From Siphonodentalium dalli (taxonomy: Eukaryota; Mollusca; Scaphopoda; Gadilida; Siphonodentaliidae): DNA of 64,000 bases. The notes under the pieces were generated by a model, which was given only the letters and a program-made list of their open reading frames with translations, ran no database searches and had not been told where the DNA came from. Position numbers and translations under genes: made by a program. Location: assembly GCA_032622095.1 (NCBI GenBank), contig CP136064.1, forward strand, positions 132,873,129-132,937,128. Direction: 5' to 3'. Numbering within the stretch: position 1 is the first letter of the stretch; each line of letters begins with the position of its first letter. Shown piece by piece: positions 47,247-60,084 of this stretch.

Positions 47247-48610
47247 TAGTCCAAGTCTTCTTGTACTAAAACCAGCTAAGATATTGGGATGGCGATGCTG
47301 GCGTTTAGTCCAAGACCGCCCTATATGCTCGCTTATGACACGGCTTAAGCGTTAGTGACCCGCTCAAATAAAACCACAATTATATGAAATAAAATATCAC
47401 AATTGCGACAATAAACGGATATTTTCCGCAGAAGACATGCTATTTTATCTGAAACCCACATCAGTTGTGAATTTAAAACGGTAATTTAATGCGAAAAGAG
47501 ACATTTACCTCAATGTTTACAATTTTTTAAAAGTATGCGAACTCGGTTGACCTCGCGAACTGTGTTCGGCATTTTCCGTTGAAAATATTCCGTAGATTTT
47601 GGACAACAACGCAAATTACGAAGAATTCTCCATTGTAATCGTAATTATGTGTGTCAATAAATAAAATAATAAATAGATTAATTAAACATTGAAGATATAA
47701 ATGTAATACATTAAATAAATTACGGGGAATTACAACCCTCTCAAAGTTTAAAACAGTGTAAACACAACGAGTATTAGAATAAATAATATGGTGCTACATT
47801 TCCCACATTTGGTGGACTTCGGCGAAATTAAGATATATATACTAAACGAACAGAGCAATATACTGCTCTTGTTAAGCACACAAAAAATCAAACAAAATTT
47901 GTATAAATTTTTAACCTTAAGTTTGAAAAGTCCCACTAAAACGGAAGAACTATATTTCGAAACTGTGTGATTCGGTTCTCCGATTATTTTATCAACACAA
48001 AAGTCAAAATGCACGTGGATGAAAATCACACGGATGGAAAGTCAGACACAAGAGTTCTAATTTGCTCCAATTTTGACAAGTTGCTTGCGAAAATTGTCAA
48101 CAAAACTACCTTTCTGATCCTCCATTATGTCATTAAGTTTTTAGTGCCGGAATTGTTCTCAAAGCACATTGGAAACTGGACTTTGCGGCGATCGGTTTTC
48201 ACCATTTTGTTCGGAAAACCCGCGCTATATATAGAAACGGAAAGTAGAATTCTCAGAACAAACAGCGGATTATGCCGAACTTATTCGGACCACTTCGGCT
48301 TTCGGTTAAAACGTAAACAACAGAGAAACAAATCGATGTTTATGGCAATCAACCGGAATATTCTATGTGTAATTTAACATTAAAGTTAGATTATTATACA
48401 CCATTGTGACCATAAGATGTAAGCCTTTCCGATGTATATAGCATCATGTATTGATTTGCTAGGTAAATCGAGTAAAATACACCACAGATTCCCGCCACAG
48501 ATCGTGGGCGTAAGTCGTGTGGTAGGATTGGTATGCAAGCGGGCTTGGACTAAACGCCAGCATCGCCATCCCAATATCTTAGCTGGTTTTAGTACAAGAA
48601 GACTTGGACT
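47247..48610. mobile_element. TIR DNA transposon with 10-bp target duplication
   Basis: The 67-bp terminal inverted repeats (47248-47314 and 48544-48610) begin AGTCCAAGTCTTCTTGTACT and are practically identical. ATGTGGGTGA flanks the element on both sides (47237-47246 and 48611-48620). Duplications of 9-10 bp are typical of Mutator-like elements, but superfamily assignment is open. The 136-codon frame inside (47967-48377) has no recognisable transposase motif, so the element is probably non-autonomous. Confidence 0.85.
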
Positions 48611-48620
48611 ATGTGGGTGA

Positions 48621-49490
48621 AAGCAGATATTAAAACTCTTTTGCAAATTCACCGACCACAAACGATATAATTAAACTGGTCAAAATGGCAGTGAGAAATG
48701 TTAATTGTTACTATTCCAAGGATATGGTGCAAACTAGAACCAATAGATGGTGAACTATATTTCTCATTTGTACAGTTTAACGTTTTATATACTAAAGCAT
48801 CTTCAACAAACGACCATTGCAAACATTTGATATAATTCTATATTTAATTGTTTTGTTACACGAATGTCGCAAGCAACATAGAATATAATGAATGGATCGT
48901 CGTTACCTTTGCTTGCGCCTAACCAAACTATCTGACATTTAGATTAAGCATTACCGTCCAGGATGAGTGTAGACTAGTGTCAGCGTACTGAATATTTTTT
49001 TGTTCTGTACTGCCAAAGTTGATGCACATATCTTCTGGTTTTCCCTCACCATTATTGCAAGTATTTCTGAACAGAGGAGAACAATCTACAGAGATACCTC
49101 GGTTCTCCTCGTCTACAGCCTCTCGATGGCTGAAAAGTTGATATTGTGCCTTTAACGAGAACTGCTGATTGAATGTCTGTATAAAAATATTTTTAGCCAC
49201 CTAATCAATTCTCCAAAGTTAAATTGCAATACGCAATCATCGACAAATGACATATGAAACAGTGTCGAACGCCTTATCAAAGTATATCAATAGCAACATA
49301 CCGGGTATATTTTGTATATAAGTCTATTATAGCAAGTCGTATTCTAAATGGGTGTTGTCTCCTATGAATCTCCTTGATAGAAAACAAGTATGATCTCGTT
49401 AATTATGGCAGGTAGAACTGATCTGATCCTGTTAACGATACATTAGGATGCCAAATTATAAGATATATTTAGCGTAAATATTGGATGCCA
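48621..49490. other. Intron sequence without recognised feature
   Basis: Intron between M13 exons ii and iii. No repeat pair or gene was recognised. Confidence 0.4.
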
Positions 49491-49690
49491 GTTTTTAGCT
49501 CACCTGAGACAAAGTCTCCGGTGGACCTATATTCATCATTCCTCGTCCATCATCCATCCGTCCGTCTAGCCATCCATCTGCCCGTCCGTCTACAATTATT
49601 TAAACACCTTTTCCAGAACCATAAGACCGAATGTCTTCATATTCGGTGTGGATGTTCCGCAGGTTACTGACATACAGATTTGTTAAAATG
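49491..49690 (+). repeat. Mollusc-type cgtccgtc repeat
   Basis: It begins TTTTTAGCTCACCTGAGACA and continues with (CCATCCGTCCGTC)-type stretches and a TTCATATTCGGTGTGGATG segment. This is a recognisable interspersed repeat type of lophotrochozoan genomes. Confidence 0.65.
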
Positions 49691-50454
49691 AGGTCACCAG
49701 GTCAAATAGTTGCGTAGCCAGGGTATTTTAGATCTATAAAATATATGTTAATGCATGTATAATTACCTGTTATCAATAACATATGTTGTTGTGACTGGTG
49801 GTCTGTAAGCCTGGACACATCTGCAATCAATTAAACGGTATATCTGGATAAACTCTTCAGAACAAGATTCATATTGGATCACATTAAGATCAATTAGAAA
49901 ATGTTGTAAAGATGTTATAAAAAATATGTAATTTTTCAACAAAAAACGTGTTTGTGGAGGGGTAGCTAAATCCAGTATCTCGGAAACAGTTCAAAATTTC
50001 TGTTAACTTCTTTCTACAAATGCTTGTCAGATAACTGCTACATCATTCAAATTAAATATTCTAGCGTTATTGCAATATCCGTGTGAATGATGATTGAACA
50101 AATATATTTTTGTGAAAAAGAGCGATTTTTCAGCACAAAATAAATGTTTCGGCTCCAAATGACAGGAAATCAAATTAACCAACACTTGTTGCATATCAAG
50201 TAGAGCTATGACATGATGTAGTAATTTTAACACCAACAATGTTGGCAAATAAGTTAGGACATAGCCGCAGGGTTCGCTTTACAAAAATCGTAATTTCTGC
50301 GAAAAGTCACTGGTGGGTATCCTTCATCGTCGATTTGACAATAACCACCACCAATACCGTTACTTTTCACTATAATTTTCGTGAACAGTATATGTTCTCA
50401 ACTTGTTCTACCATGAGTAGGGCTATCCGACCACTTTTTTGGCATTTGGCCGCT

Positions 50455-51420
50455 GCACTAGATGTCATATATGAGTGTAACTATTTCGTGGCTGCAATAT
50501 ACAGCTGGAATGTAGCTGTCATTACAGTCAAATTGCAGTGTAGCTGTGTTGTGGCTTCCATATATGGCTGGAATTTAGCAGTCAGAACAGTCATATTGTA
50601 ACTGTTTTGTGGCTGCCAATTGTAACTAGAATGTCGCTGTCATTGCAGTCAAATTACAGTGTAGCTGTGTTGTAGCTGCCATATATATATATGGAATTTA
50701 GCTGCCATTACAGTCATATTGCAATGTGACTGTTTTGTGGCTGCCAATTGTAACTATAATGTAGTTGCCATTACAGTCAAATTACAGTGTAGCTGTGTTG
50801 TAGCTGCCATATATAGCTGGACTTTAACTGGCATTACAGTGTAACTGTTTTGTGACTGCTATATATAGCTGAAATGTAGCTGTCATTACAGTCAAATTAC
50901 AGTGTGACTGTTTTGTGGTTTTCACAAAACAGTTACACTGTAATGTTACTGTAATGACAGCTACATTTCAGCTATATATTTCAGCCACAAAACAGTTACA
51001 CTGAAATGACAGCAGTTGGGACGGAGGTGTCATTACAGTCAAATTACAGTGTAACTGTATTATGGCTGCCATATATAGCTGTAAGTACAGTCATATTGCA
51101 GTGTAGCTGTTTTGTGCCTGCCAATCGTAACTAGAATGTAGCTGTCATATTACAGTCATATTGCAGTGTAGCTGTTTTCTGCCTGCCAATGTAGCTGGAA
51201 TGTAGCTGTCATATTGAAGTGTAACTGTTGTGTCTTCCAACTGTAGCTGGAATGTAACTGTTTTGTGACACTGTCATATTGCAGTGTAACTGTTTTGCTG
51301 CTGTGATATGCAGCTGGGATGTAGCTGTCATAGTGCAGTGTAACTGTTAATGTGACTGGCATGTGTAGCTAAGATTACAGTCATATTACAGTGTAACTGC
51401 ACATCGACTGTTTTGACGTA
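50455..51420 (+). repeat. ~1-kb minisatellite with an internal orientation switch
   Basis: Units of about 70-85 bp are built from GTAGCTGTCATTACAGTCA, AATTACAGTGTAGCTGT and GTGGCTGCCATATATAGCTG. At about 50920 the orientation flips, forming a palindrome with ~80-bp arms (50840-51000) around GTGGTTTTCAC. After that the forward orientation returns. Confidence 0.88.
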
Positions 51421-51983
51421 AAATAAATGTTCAAATTTCACAGTTATTTTGCAGTGTAGCTGCCTGGTAGTTGTTTCTACTTTAACACTTTTGTCAACTG
51501 TAATTATGGAAATAACTGCTTGATAACTTTATTAACATTGTTTCTTTTTATTAAGTTATTTTAAGAAGACATTTATTTGACAGCGTAACTGGTTAATAGC
51601 TGTTCCCCACTTTTTAAAATCGGTGAAATGTACCATGCTTAGTAGCTGTTTTACCTTTGAAATAATTTATATAAATGATTTATAGCTCTCTGAACTTTGC
51701 CCTTTTCTAAGATAACAACTTAATACCAATGTCAAAATACAGATATATTACAGTTTAACTGGTTAATTAATAGAAGTTCCCACATTAAAATTATGTAAAA
51801 TAATCGGTAGCTTTGTCAGATAATTAATGCAATTGCTTTATAACTGTTTTATTAAGAAAACTTTCCCCTGTGGCAATGCTGGTCTTAAGATTGGGACCAT
51901 TCAAAATGCAGTAACTAAATAGACAAATTCTTAGAGTGAACGAATTGGCTTGGTAATTTTTTTTTATTTTGTGTAACTTACAG

Positions 51984-52055
51984 GGAGATCTCATTACGCC
52001 AGATGACAGTTACGAACGAATCACAATTAGGAATTTGACAAGCATAATTCCTGAG
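51984..52055 (+). CDS. M13 metallopeptidase (neprilysin-like), exon iii
   Basis: This 24-codon exon, phase 0 at both ends, lies between CTTACAG and GAG|GTAAGT. It encodes GDLITPDDSYERITIRNLTS plus IIPE. M13 proteins have here the helix end and loop 'I..P....R......MTL.EL....P' that leads to the conserved 'W...F' segment. The short exon is recognised because it continues the reading frame and family order between exons ii and iv. Confidence 0.82.
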
Positions 52056-52498
52056 GTAAGTGAAAGGCTTAACTGTTGTATATCGAGGATACAATATAAA
52101 AAATCATGTATTTTATAATTCGTGGACCGAAAACAAAAAACAAAACAAAAAGACAATGTCGCACATTGTCGAGTTATATTCTCTCAATTATAGTCGAAAA
52201 CGAAAATGTTTATCTTGGATCAGATGAATGCTGATATGATGTTGCATTGTCATTTGACAGTCAACACCTCTCGTCTGTTGGCTTTCCATCCGGCAACAAT
52301 TAATTACTTAAACACCATCTAACACATAATCGGAAGACTGAATAGCGTCATATTTGGAGTGGACGGTGTCTGTGTCACTTGAATATAAATATTTCATAAT
52401 GGTATAGTTTTGACACAGCTGCATATTATATATGTACTTGTTTCTGAGACATATCGATTATTACCCTGTATACATTCCTGGGACTACATAACACACTA

Positions 52499-52727
52499 GG
52501 CGCCGATGTTTAGAAGCTGCATGTGATTTTGAGACAATGCACATTTTTTGGATTGCCGGGTGGGATTCGAACCCCGATATAAATGCCCCCTGCGACTCAA
52601 AATCCGACGTCAATACCACATGGCCACCGAAGCTACCCAAAAAGTAAGCTCAAATTGTGTTCGAATCCCACCCAATCAAAAAAGTGTGTATTGTTTCAAA
52701 AACAACACAGCTTTTAAAAATCGGCGT
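52499..52727. repeat. Fold-back with tRNA-derived core
   Basis: The two outer thirds (about 52499-52573 and 52656-52727) are inverted copies: CGCCGAT..., AGCTG..., CAAT.CACA.TTTTT, GGTGGGATTCGAAC. Each carries a B-box-like T-arm, GGTTCGAATCCC in the complement. The minus strand of the left half reads GGTGGCCATGTGGTATTGAC through to GGGGTTCGAATCCC, a tRNA-like stretch with A and B boxes. It is probably a SINE-derived or tRNA-derived inverted repeat and not a functional tRNA gene. Confidence 0.6.
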
Positions 52728-52839
52728 CTTGCGTGCTATATATATACGGGTAGTCCAAGACATACATACAGGGCAACCCTCGACGTGTCATCGGAGACAA
52801 GTACATATAGTCTGATCGATGTCATAATTATGTATAGAC

Positions 52840-54130
52840 ATGTATACATTTTTGTGAAGTTAAGACATAACGCCACCGTTTTGTCCAAAATTGGAACTCC
52901 ACGTCCAAAATGGCGGTCAGTAGTGGATTTGTTTTATGTTTTTTTTAATATCTTTAAGATAAAGTTTCTGCTGTTTGGAACTGATTGAGAATTGTGACTT
53001 TATTTTGTATTGAGCATCTTAACTGATCATTGGAGCAATGAAGTATGCCATTGATGGGTTCCCACCCCTTCCAATCACTCAACATATCGATTTTACAGAA
53101 CGCGGTATAACATTTCACAAGATATCACCATTGGGATTCTAGCCATATTTTATCAAGTAATTGGAAGAAATGTGCAATATAAGCGATGCACTCTACTTTT
53201 TATGTATATTCCAACTCAATGGTACCAAAGTTGTCCCTTTGGCTCAAAATGGCTGCCAAAATGGCGGCAAAAATATGGAAAATGGTAAATATTGTTCCAG
53301 CTTGTCATGCAGCTGCTTACAAGTTGTGGTTGATGCACACAGTTGAATATTCTGTCTCATATACATTGAATACTAACATATCTGGAGCGCCTAACCACTG
53401 AAATTACCAGAATTATTCGAACTTGACATCGAAATCGGCAAAAAAAAATCACTGTTCAGGTTTGAACCATTTAAAAAAAGTAAAATGGAACTATCTTTGG
53501 TATCAAATGTGTTTATTTTTTTTATGTGAGTTAAATATGTCACACTGAAGTGATTTAGACAAAATTACTCAATTTGGTAAAAAGTTGAACATTATTCTCT
53601 GCTGTTCTGAATAGATAGCAAATTGTGATTTACTTGGTTATTAAACATGCTACTTAATCAACTAAATGTTCTATTTTGATTGCCCCAGGACCTTATGGGG
53701 CATGACAAGTTCATTTTATGGGATGCAGTATGGATTTAGTCGAAAAATTCTTTTGGGATTCTGTCCATATTTTTGAACGGAAATGGGCAGAAAGTTGAAA
53801 CGGAACAGAGAGAGATCATATTATTAGTAGAGTCGCTTATGTCAGATTTTGGGCTCCCGTGGGAAAATCATGAACAAATATAGAGGCCATGCCCACGAGC
53901 CAGTATATGGTCTCTACTTAAAAAAAACATTTGTTAGACCCCCTGGGGTGGCGACTGGGTGGTCTGATAACGTCACAAAGATGGCCGCCATGCTCATTTT
54001 CTTAAGTTCGCTATTGTTGGATTTCATGATAAAAATATAATTGTGGTATAAAATATATGACAATCCTTTTGTAAAGTGTATGATGTGATGCCATGTCAAA
54101 GAGGGCCGCCAAAATGGCGACCGGAAGTGG
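52840..54130 (+). repeat. REP family, copy 3
   Basis: It carries the same ordered blocks as copies 1 and 2, including AATGGCGG segments, TCTGCTGTTCTGAATAGATA, TTATGGGGCATGACAAGTTC, TTTTGGGATTCTGTCCATAT and an extra right part (GGCCATGCCCACGAGCC, GTCACAAAGATGGCCGCCAT). The short frames across it are shadows. Confidence 0.7.
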
Positions 54131-57100
54131 GGAAAATTGATGATTTTCCATATAAGTCGCCTACATTATTTCCGATTGTGTCGAACTGGTGACGATTAGA
54201 GAACATATTTCTCTTCGATCTTGATAACGAATCACGTAGGCAACAAAATAGTTGATCTCTTGGATCATAACCTTGAAATTTATAATTAATCAGTGTTAGA
54301 AATGAGTGGGATCATTACATAAGGTATCTGCATCTAACTGGATCCAGATAGTGTCAATTTAATCCAAGATGGCTTCCAAACGATAATGTGCAAATTTTAG
54401 TCTCCTTTACCCAATTACGTTTCTGTCATGTAGAAGTTGAATGTAGTAGACTAATTTGCTTCTTCCAAATAAATAATCGCCATGTTATTACACATTCCTA
54501 TTAGTTGTCTTACCGGAATGACTCAAAATGTGAGTTCATATAACAATTATTTTATAAAAATGAGCATCGTGAAAATTCTCCGAACGTTATATTTGTTTAT
54601 ACATCAAATAACATGTCCATAGCAGGAGAACGATATTTCGGTGTTAGATATATGAATGAATGTACTCCAATTTATATAATCCGAAGTTATTAATATCTTA
54701 ATGTAATCGAGATGGCCGCCAATGTGGCGGAATTGTCGAAATTTGACATAAAAATACATCTATTTCCGCAATATATCCCACCGTGTAAGAGTTACAAATG
54801 TAAATCATTATTATACATGGGCTTTCGGTGAGAACATACCATTCACTGTATAAAAACGAAATGTTAAGTATATGGACTTGTACCAAATTAGATTCTGATA
54901 TTATATAAATATTTTAATAGATACCAATACGTTATATTGAGAAAATAGTGAAGTTGCTAACTTTAGGCGCTGTCAGCTACCAGCGCTCAAATGATGCACT
55001 TGATCGCCACACGTTCATGCATATCGATAACGATTGAGTATATCTACTCGGATACTAAAAGGCCTAGCGACGGACTCAATCAATTTACTGTGTATATCTA
55101 ACAGTGACTGGCTTTTGAAATCGAAAATATAAACCAGGAGATCGCCCGGGGCCTTGTTCGGATAGTATAGCTATACTTTAGTCTTGTCCATTTCACCATG
55201 GTACAAGTATACCGTCGGTTTTCTGACATAATACAATTACAAGTAAAATGAATCCTCGTATGGGTACTTTTGGTAATTGGAATGTAAAATCGACACGAAA
55301 TGATCAGACGCCCGCTTCTACCATTCTGGCAAAAATATATCTGGAGGATGATTGCATCATGCTTAAACTGCTTCCTGTCACCAGTTCATACTATACTAAG
55401 TACCGGTACATTTTCACGTGTGCATTAATATGACAACCAAGATGGTATCGTCATAGATTTGAACCAGAACGCAAGCAATATATTTGCTTGTATTACAGCG
55501 ATAGTAGCATATTTTTTGTATTACTACATGTGTGTATATAATTAGTTTGTCTAATATACAAGTAGCGCTAATGTGTTTCTGGACCACACACTCTCGTTAG
55601 ATAGGGTGAATGTAAAATGATTCCCGGAAATGACTCACATAAGCCTGCACAGTTGATGTCGAATCCGGTCCACGATGAAACGTATACTTATTGTTGTTGT
55701 ATTATTCGTGGAATAAATACTGTTTAAACGAAGGTCCATCTGATCAAACTGGATTGCTTATCAAGTGAACATGTATGGAGCTCTTCGTAAATAGCCGCCC
55801 CATGACCGTTTAGATTTCTGGTGAAGTTGATCTATATATTCAGCTTGGTTTGAGTTGATTATTACGATGCATGAATGAAGCATGACATATACAATTTATG
55901 GGATGGGATATAGCCAGACTGATCTGATAACTCCTAGTCGAACAGAATTAGAACAATTTGAGGCATTATGATATAGATGGATCGGTCTATACAATATGAT
56001 TTGAAAGATGCCATTATTATAGTGAACCACGACCACCTTCATAGTTACGCGTGCTAATTCAACTTCCTTCGTTCCTTTGGTTCACGATTACGTTCTACCT
56101 CCGAATCAACATGGCCCGACACGAGCTGTTATTAACTCCAACTATTACTTCACATTGTTTTGTAAGAAGTTAGTGGACTACTTTGCCGCATTATGTCATT
56201 CAGTATTCAGAACCTGGATTCCAGAGTATATTGGACATAATGAATCAAACTGACACCAGAAGACCCATCACTACCAATGGATTCTACACCCGTTTCCCAC
56301 ATTGGCCGTATAGTTCGTCAAAGTACGGGAATAAGTAATACGAGTTAGCCATGAGGCGAGTACACCGATTCCGACACCTTTTCTATTTGCAGCAGGTTAA
56401 GTTTACGAGTAATTTAATTCACAAAGTTCCCCAATTGGTATCGTAAATAGAGCGACCTTATTTGACAGAGAATGCCTCTGTTATTGATTATAAAGTTGCT
56501 ATACATTAAAAACGACAATTCACATGCTCGTTCAAGCGCAGTAGTCTATTTTTCCCATGTTGAAGGACATCCACAAATACTAAATAACGCTAACTTACTG
56601 CCGAATGTTTTACACGACAACTGTTAACATATTTGGGCTGAATTCATCTGACGCGGTATTATTCCTCAAAATAAACAACAAAACCATCGTTACTTGGAAA
56701 TGTAGTTTGGGCTAACATTTACATAAATCCTCCATATCATTATTCCGACACACACGTCAGATAAAAAGTCGCATGAAGTAACCGGCCAAATTGGCCGAAA
56801 TAATAAGTATCGCCTGTCTATTTTGGCTCATATCTATTACGTTTACCATTCACAATCTTTATTCATCTAAGCTGCAGGGTTGGATATGCACAGAAGTTGC
56901 GCAGTCCCTGTTGATTTCGATAAACTTCAACATAATCATTAAACAATTGGGACCGGCAACAAAATCACAACCATTGCCAATAACCACTTTCCCGTTGAAC
57001 TGTGCAATCGCAATGCATTGTCCCACTAAACTTCTATGCCCAATTCATAGAAATCAATTTGCTTTATACTATCAATGGTTCATAACATGCCTACTGTCTT

Positions 57101-58170
57101 TGTACCAAGTCATCTTTTGTATGTTGGTCGAATCACTTTGTGTGGATACCACCAATTAACAGAACTCGAGGAAAGCCAAGAACCAGACACACAATTTCGT
57201 CTGTGCCTGATAATGTTCGTATCAACTGAATAAACATGTCCTGTGATGTCAATAACTTATAGTAACGTCACAAAAGGAATCCACACATGAGATGAAAGTC
57301 GTTGGACTACTTTGTTGACTATCATCATCCAGATTTCAGAATCAGGTATGCACAATATATCACTTTAATCTTGATATGGGACGCTACCCCTTATACGAAT
57401 ATAGTACCCACCTACCGGGGTCTATTCTATTTTGATATGTCGTGGTTATCAGTACGATTGGAATCTGCTAAGTTCACCAAAACGAGGTTCAAATGGTGTT
57501 ACTATGCAAATTTAATTCAAGGTTACATCGCAACTAATAGTGAGACTAGCAGGCCAATTGGCAGCCATATAATTAATTATACTATTGTTTTTTTTTGTAA
57601 CCAAGGATGTGTTGTTTCTTGCTTGCCAAACATAATGGTATAGCTGAGAAGTACAATCCCCACTCCTTAGATATCACAATAAATAGTTGTGTATTGCTAC
57701 CAAATATGATACACTATAGGCATTTTCTATTGAGGAGGTGTCATGAAAAGAACTAACATCAACGCTTATCTGCATAATCAATTGCCATTTGATATGGTAA
57801 CCACAAATATTTCTCAATTAGTACTCAGAAGGCTAGACATTGAGATGGTAATATTTGTCCCTCAAGTTAAGATGGAGGTCTACACACACTTTCTAGTTTC
57901 ACATAGAGAGTTGGATTTTCTCTTCAACTCCCACCTCACTTAATATCAGGAAATTTGAAGAGATGACACGAATGCAGTATAGGACAATCCGTTAATGTGT
58001 ATAAAAAATTAAAGCTATGCGCATTTACTGAAAAGTAGCAGATTAACCCATTATGGAATGCCAGGGTGACATTTGGTGTTGTAACAAACACTGACTTTGG
58101 TATTTTGACTGCCATTTTGGTAGCCATCTTGGAATATATTGAACAGTTCTGTTGAAGTTTTATAATACAT
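54131..58170. other. Intron stretch without recognised gene
   Basis: About 4 kb inside the M13 intron 52056-63925. A loosely repeated segment (GTTAGTGGACTACTTTG near 56168 and GTTGGACTACTTTGTTGAC near 57301) hints at a diverged duplication. The frames at 56791-57159 and 57302-57643 have no recognisable domains. Nothing else was recognised. Confidence 0.4.
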
Positions 58171-58177
58171 CCGTATG

Positions 58178-58743
58178 CAGGGGGGGGGGTGAAAAAAAAA
58201 ATTCCGGCACGTATGCCGGGGTGGGTGGGTGGTCAAAGCCACCAACAAGCAATTTTTTCCGCAACTAAAAAAAAAATTCCTGCTTGTTTTTAGTGTTTTG
58301 GCAATGAGTTGGGCTTCAAAACCACTTTGAATCAGTTTGAATGAGAGAAATAATGTAATTCTAACTGGTAAACTGACTGCAGGCAGTTATCGTGTTGTAT
58401 TTTGTTGCAAATTTTGAAATCCAAGATGGCCGCTGGCAGCCATGTTTTTTTGGCCGAATGACCTCAAAATTACTCTTTCCTATTTACATGTCCATGTTAA
58501 CATCCATGATAAATAGTATGCACATAAATTCATATACAGCTGTTTACAGTGAATTTCCCCCTGGCAAATCTCTGTTTTAGTGTTAAAAGGGGGGGTGGGT
58601 GTCAAGAAATGGTCGGAAAAAACTGCCGAAAACAGCCGAAAACGGAAAAAAATTTGGCGGTGGGGGTGGGTGGGTACAAAAAATGATCGAAAGTGAAAAA
58701 ATGCCATACGTGCCTGAAATTTTTTTCCGACCCCCCCCCCCTG
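58178..58743. mobile_element. hAT-like MITE, complete
   Basis: The element starts CAGGGGGGGGGTGAAAAAAA and ends with the inverted counterpart CCCCCCCCCCCTG. Subterminal GGCACGTATG is present at both ends in inverted form. CCGTATG flanks both sides (58171-58177 and 58744-58750). CAGGG...CCCTG ends with a 7-8 bp duplication fit the hAT superfamily. It is non-coding, 566 bp, and related to 18198-18721. Confidence 0.82.
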
Positions 58744-59109
58744 CCGTATGTGGCAAGAATATTTACCCCCTCACTGAAGTGTTTTTTAACAAAATTCTAT
58801 AATTCGGTTGTCTAAAGTGGATTTTTGACAGTTCGAACATGTTTTGTACAATAAAATTGATGCACTACACTGCTGACGTAATAATAAAACACTGCGTTGT
58901 CACTATTCGCAGTCGCTACCAAACGGAAGATCATTTACATGAGATTCTTGAAAATCGCAAAATTGTTGATTTTCTTATGCCATGTTGGCAGCCATCTTTG
59001 ACTGGAATAAGATTTTGCAGTGAATTTGGATACTGTACTTCTTTGGTAACTACTATTGATGAATTGCCCTTATTGAAAAAAAATGTATAACAATTAAGAA
59101 ATATGCGCA

Positions 59110-59400
59110 GACTCCATCAGATCTGAGGACATCTAAACTGAACTGACAATGACGTCATCTTTGTGACGTCATAACTCCCTCCATTCGCGGACCCAAGAAG
59201 TCTAACAAACTTTTTCCGACAAAGTAAGTGATACCCTATCATAATATCATAGTCTCTAAATTTGTTTAAAAAATTCCCACGGAAGTACATAAGCGACTCT
59301 ACTATATGTGGCTGCTTTGGTCCATTGGCATCAACATTGATCAACTTAATACAGTGTTTATGTATGTTGACTGTGTGGTCATAAGTGAGGTGAGTAGGTA
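59110..59400 (+). repeat. REP family, partial copy 4
   Basis: It contains the border block TCCATTGGCATCAACATTGA and, on its left, sequence related to the right part of copy 3 (TTTGTGACGTCATAACTCC, AACAAACTTTTTCCGACAAA). Confidence 0.6.
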
Positions 59401-59725
59401 TACAGGGAGTTATTGTATTCACGAATGGCGTGACTAGTTGTACAAAGTGTGACTATATAGCCATGGATGGGATGTCCATGTTGAGATGTATATGTATATA
59501 AGAAGTAGCTCTATGGTCATGTGTGAGGTGAACATGTATACAGGGAGTGGCTTGTGAATATAGAGAGTGACCTCATGGTCATGGGTGGGATGTATATGTT
59601 TATCTGTTGTGGCTCATTGTCATTGGTGTGTGTTCAGGTATACAGTGAATATCTGAATTCTCAGGGATGGGGTGTATAAGTATACAGCGAGTGGCTGTAT
59701 TGTCATGGTTGAGCTGTATTTGCAT
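59400..59725 (-). repeat. Minisatellite attached to REP copy 4
   Basis: The complement of this stretch shows the same CATGACCATA..GCCACTC and TGTATACATATACAC units as at 27720-28460 and 61530-62335. Confidence 0.75.
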
Positions 59726-60084
59726 GCCTGGAGTGTACGGTTGGCCGCGCGTGCAATCTCACGATTATCGTACCACTTTACCCTATATACCTTAAATGTG
59801 GACACTTTGGCACAAATTTAGCACCCACAAATATTGTCTAATATTGTCTACATATATAAGTAGATATTTTTAAGACCATTTAGTCTAGAACCAGAGACAA
59901 TGCAATCACTCGAGAGTCGCGTCCGCCGTTAATCATGCGAGTCATCGTTACAGGAATGAACAGTGTGTTTACACCGTAACAAGTGTTCTGATGCACGCTT
60001 AACAAACGGAGATCTATAATAATCGGTTTTGTCTGCACTCGTAACGTTCCAGGAGTCACCTACACTATCAAATTGCCGGTGTCC

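Noticed and set aside
47967-48377. 136-codon frame inside the TIR element as a transposase
   Set aside because: No catalytic motif or domain was recognised and the element is short. It is kept only as part of the mobile element.
52552-52630. A functional tRNA gene on the minus strand
   Set aside because: The acceptor and anticodon arms do not pair convincingly, and the segment is part of an inverted repeat.
56791-57643. Two plus-strand frames as exons or genes
   Set aside because: No family resemblance, no supported splice pattern, and A+T-rich composition like the surrounding intron.
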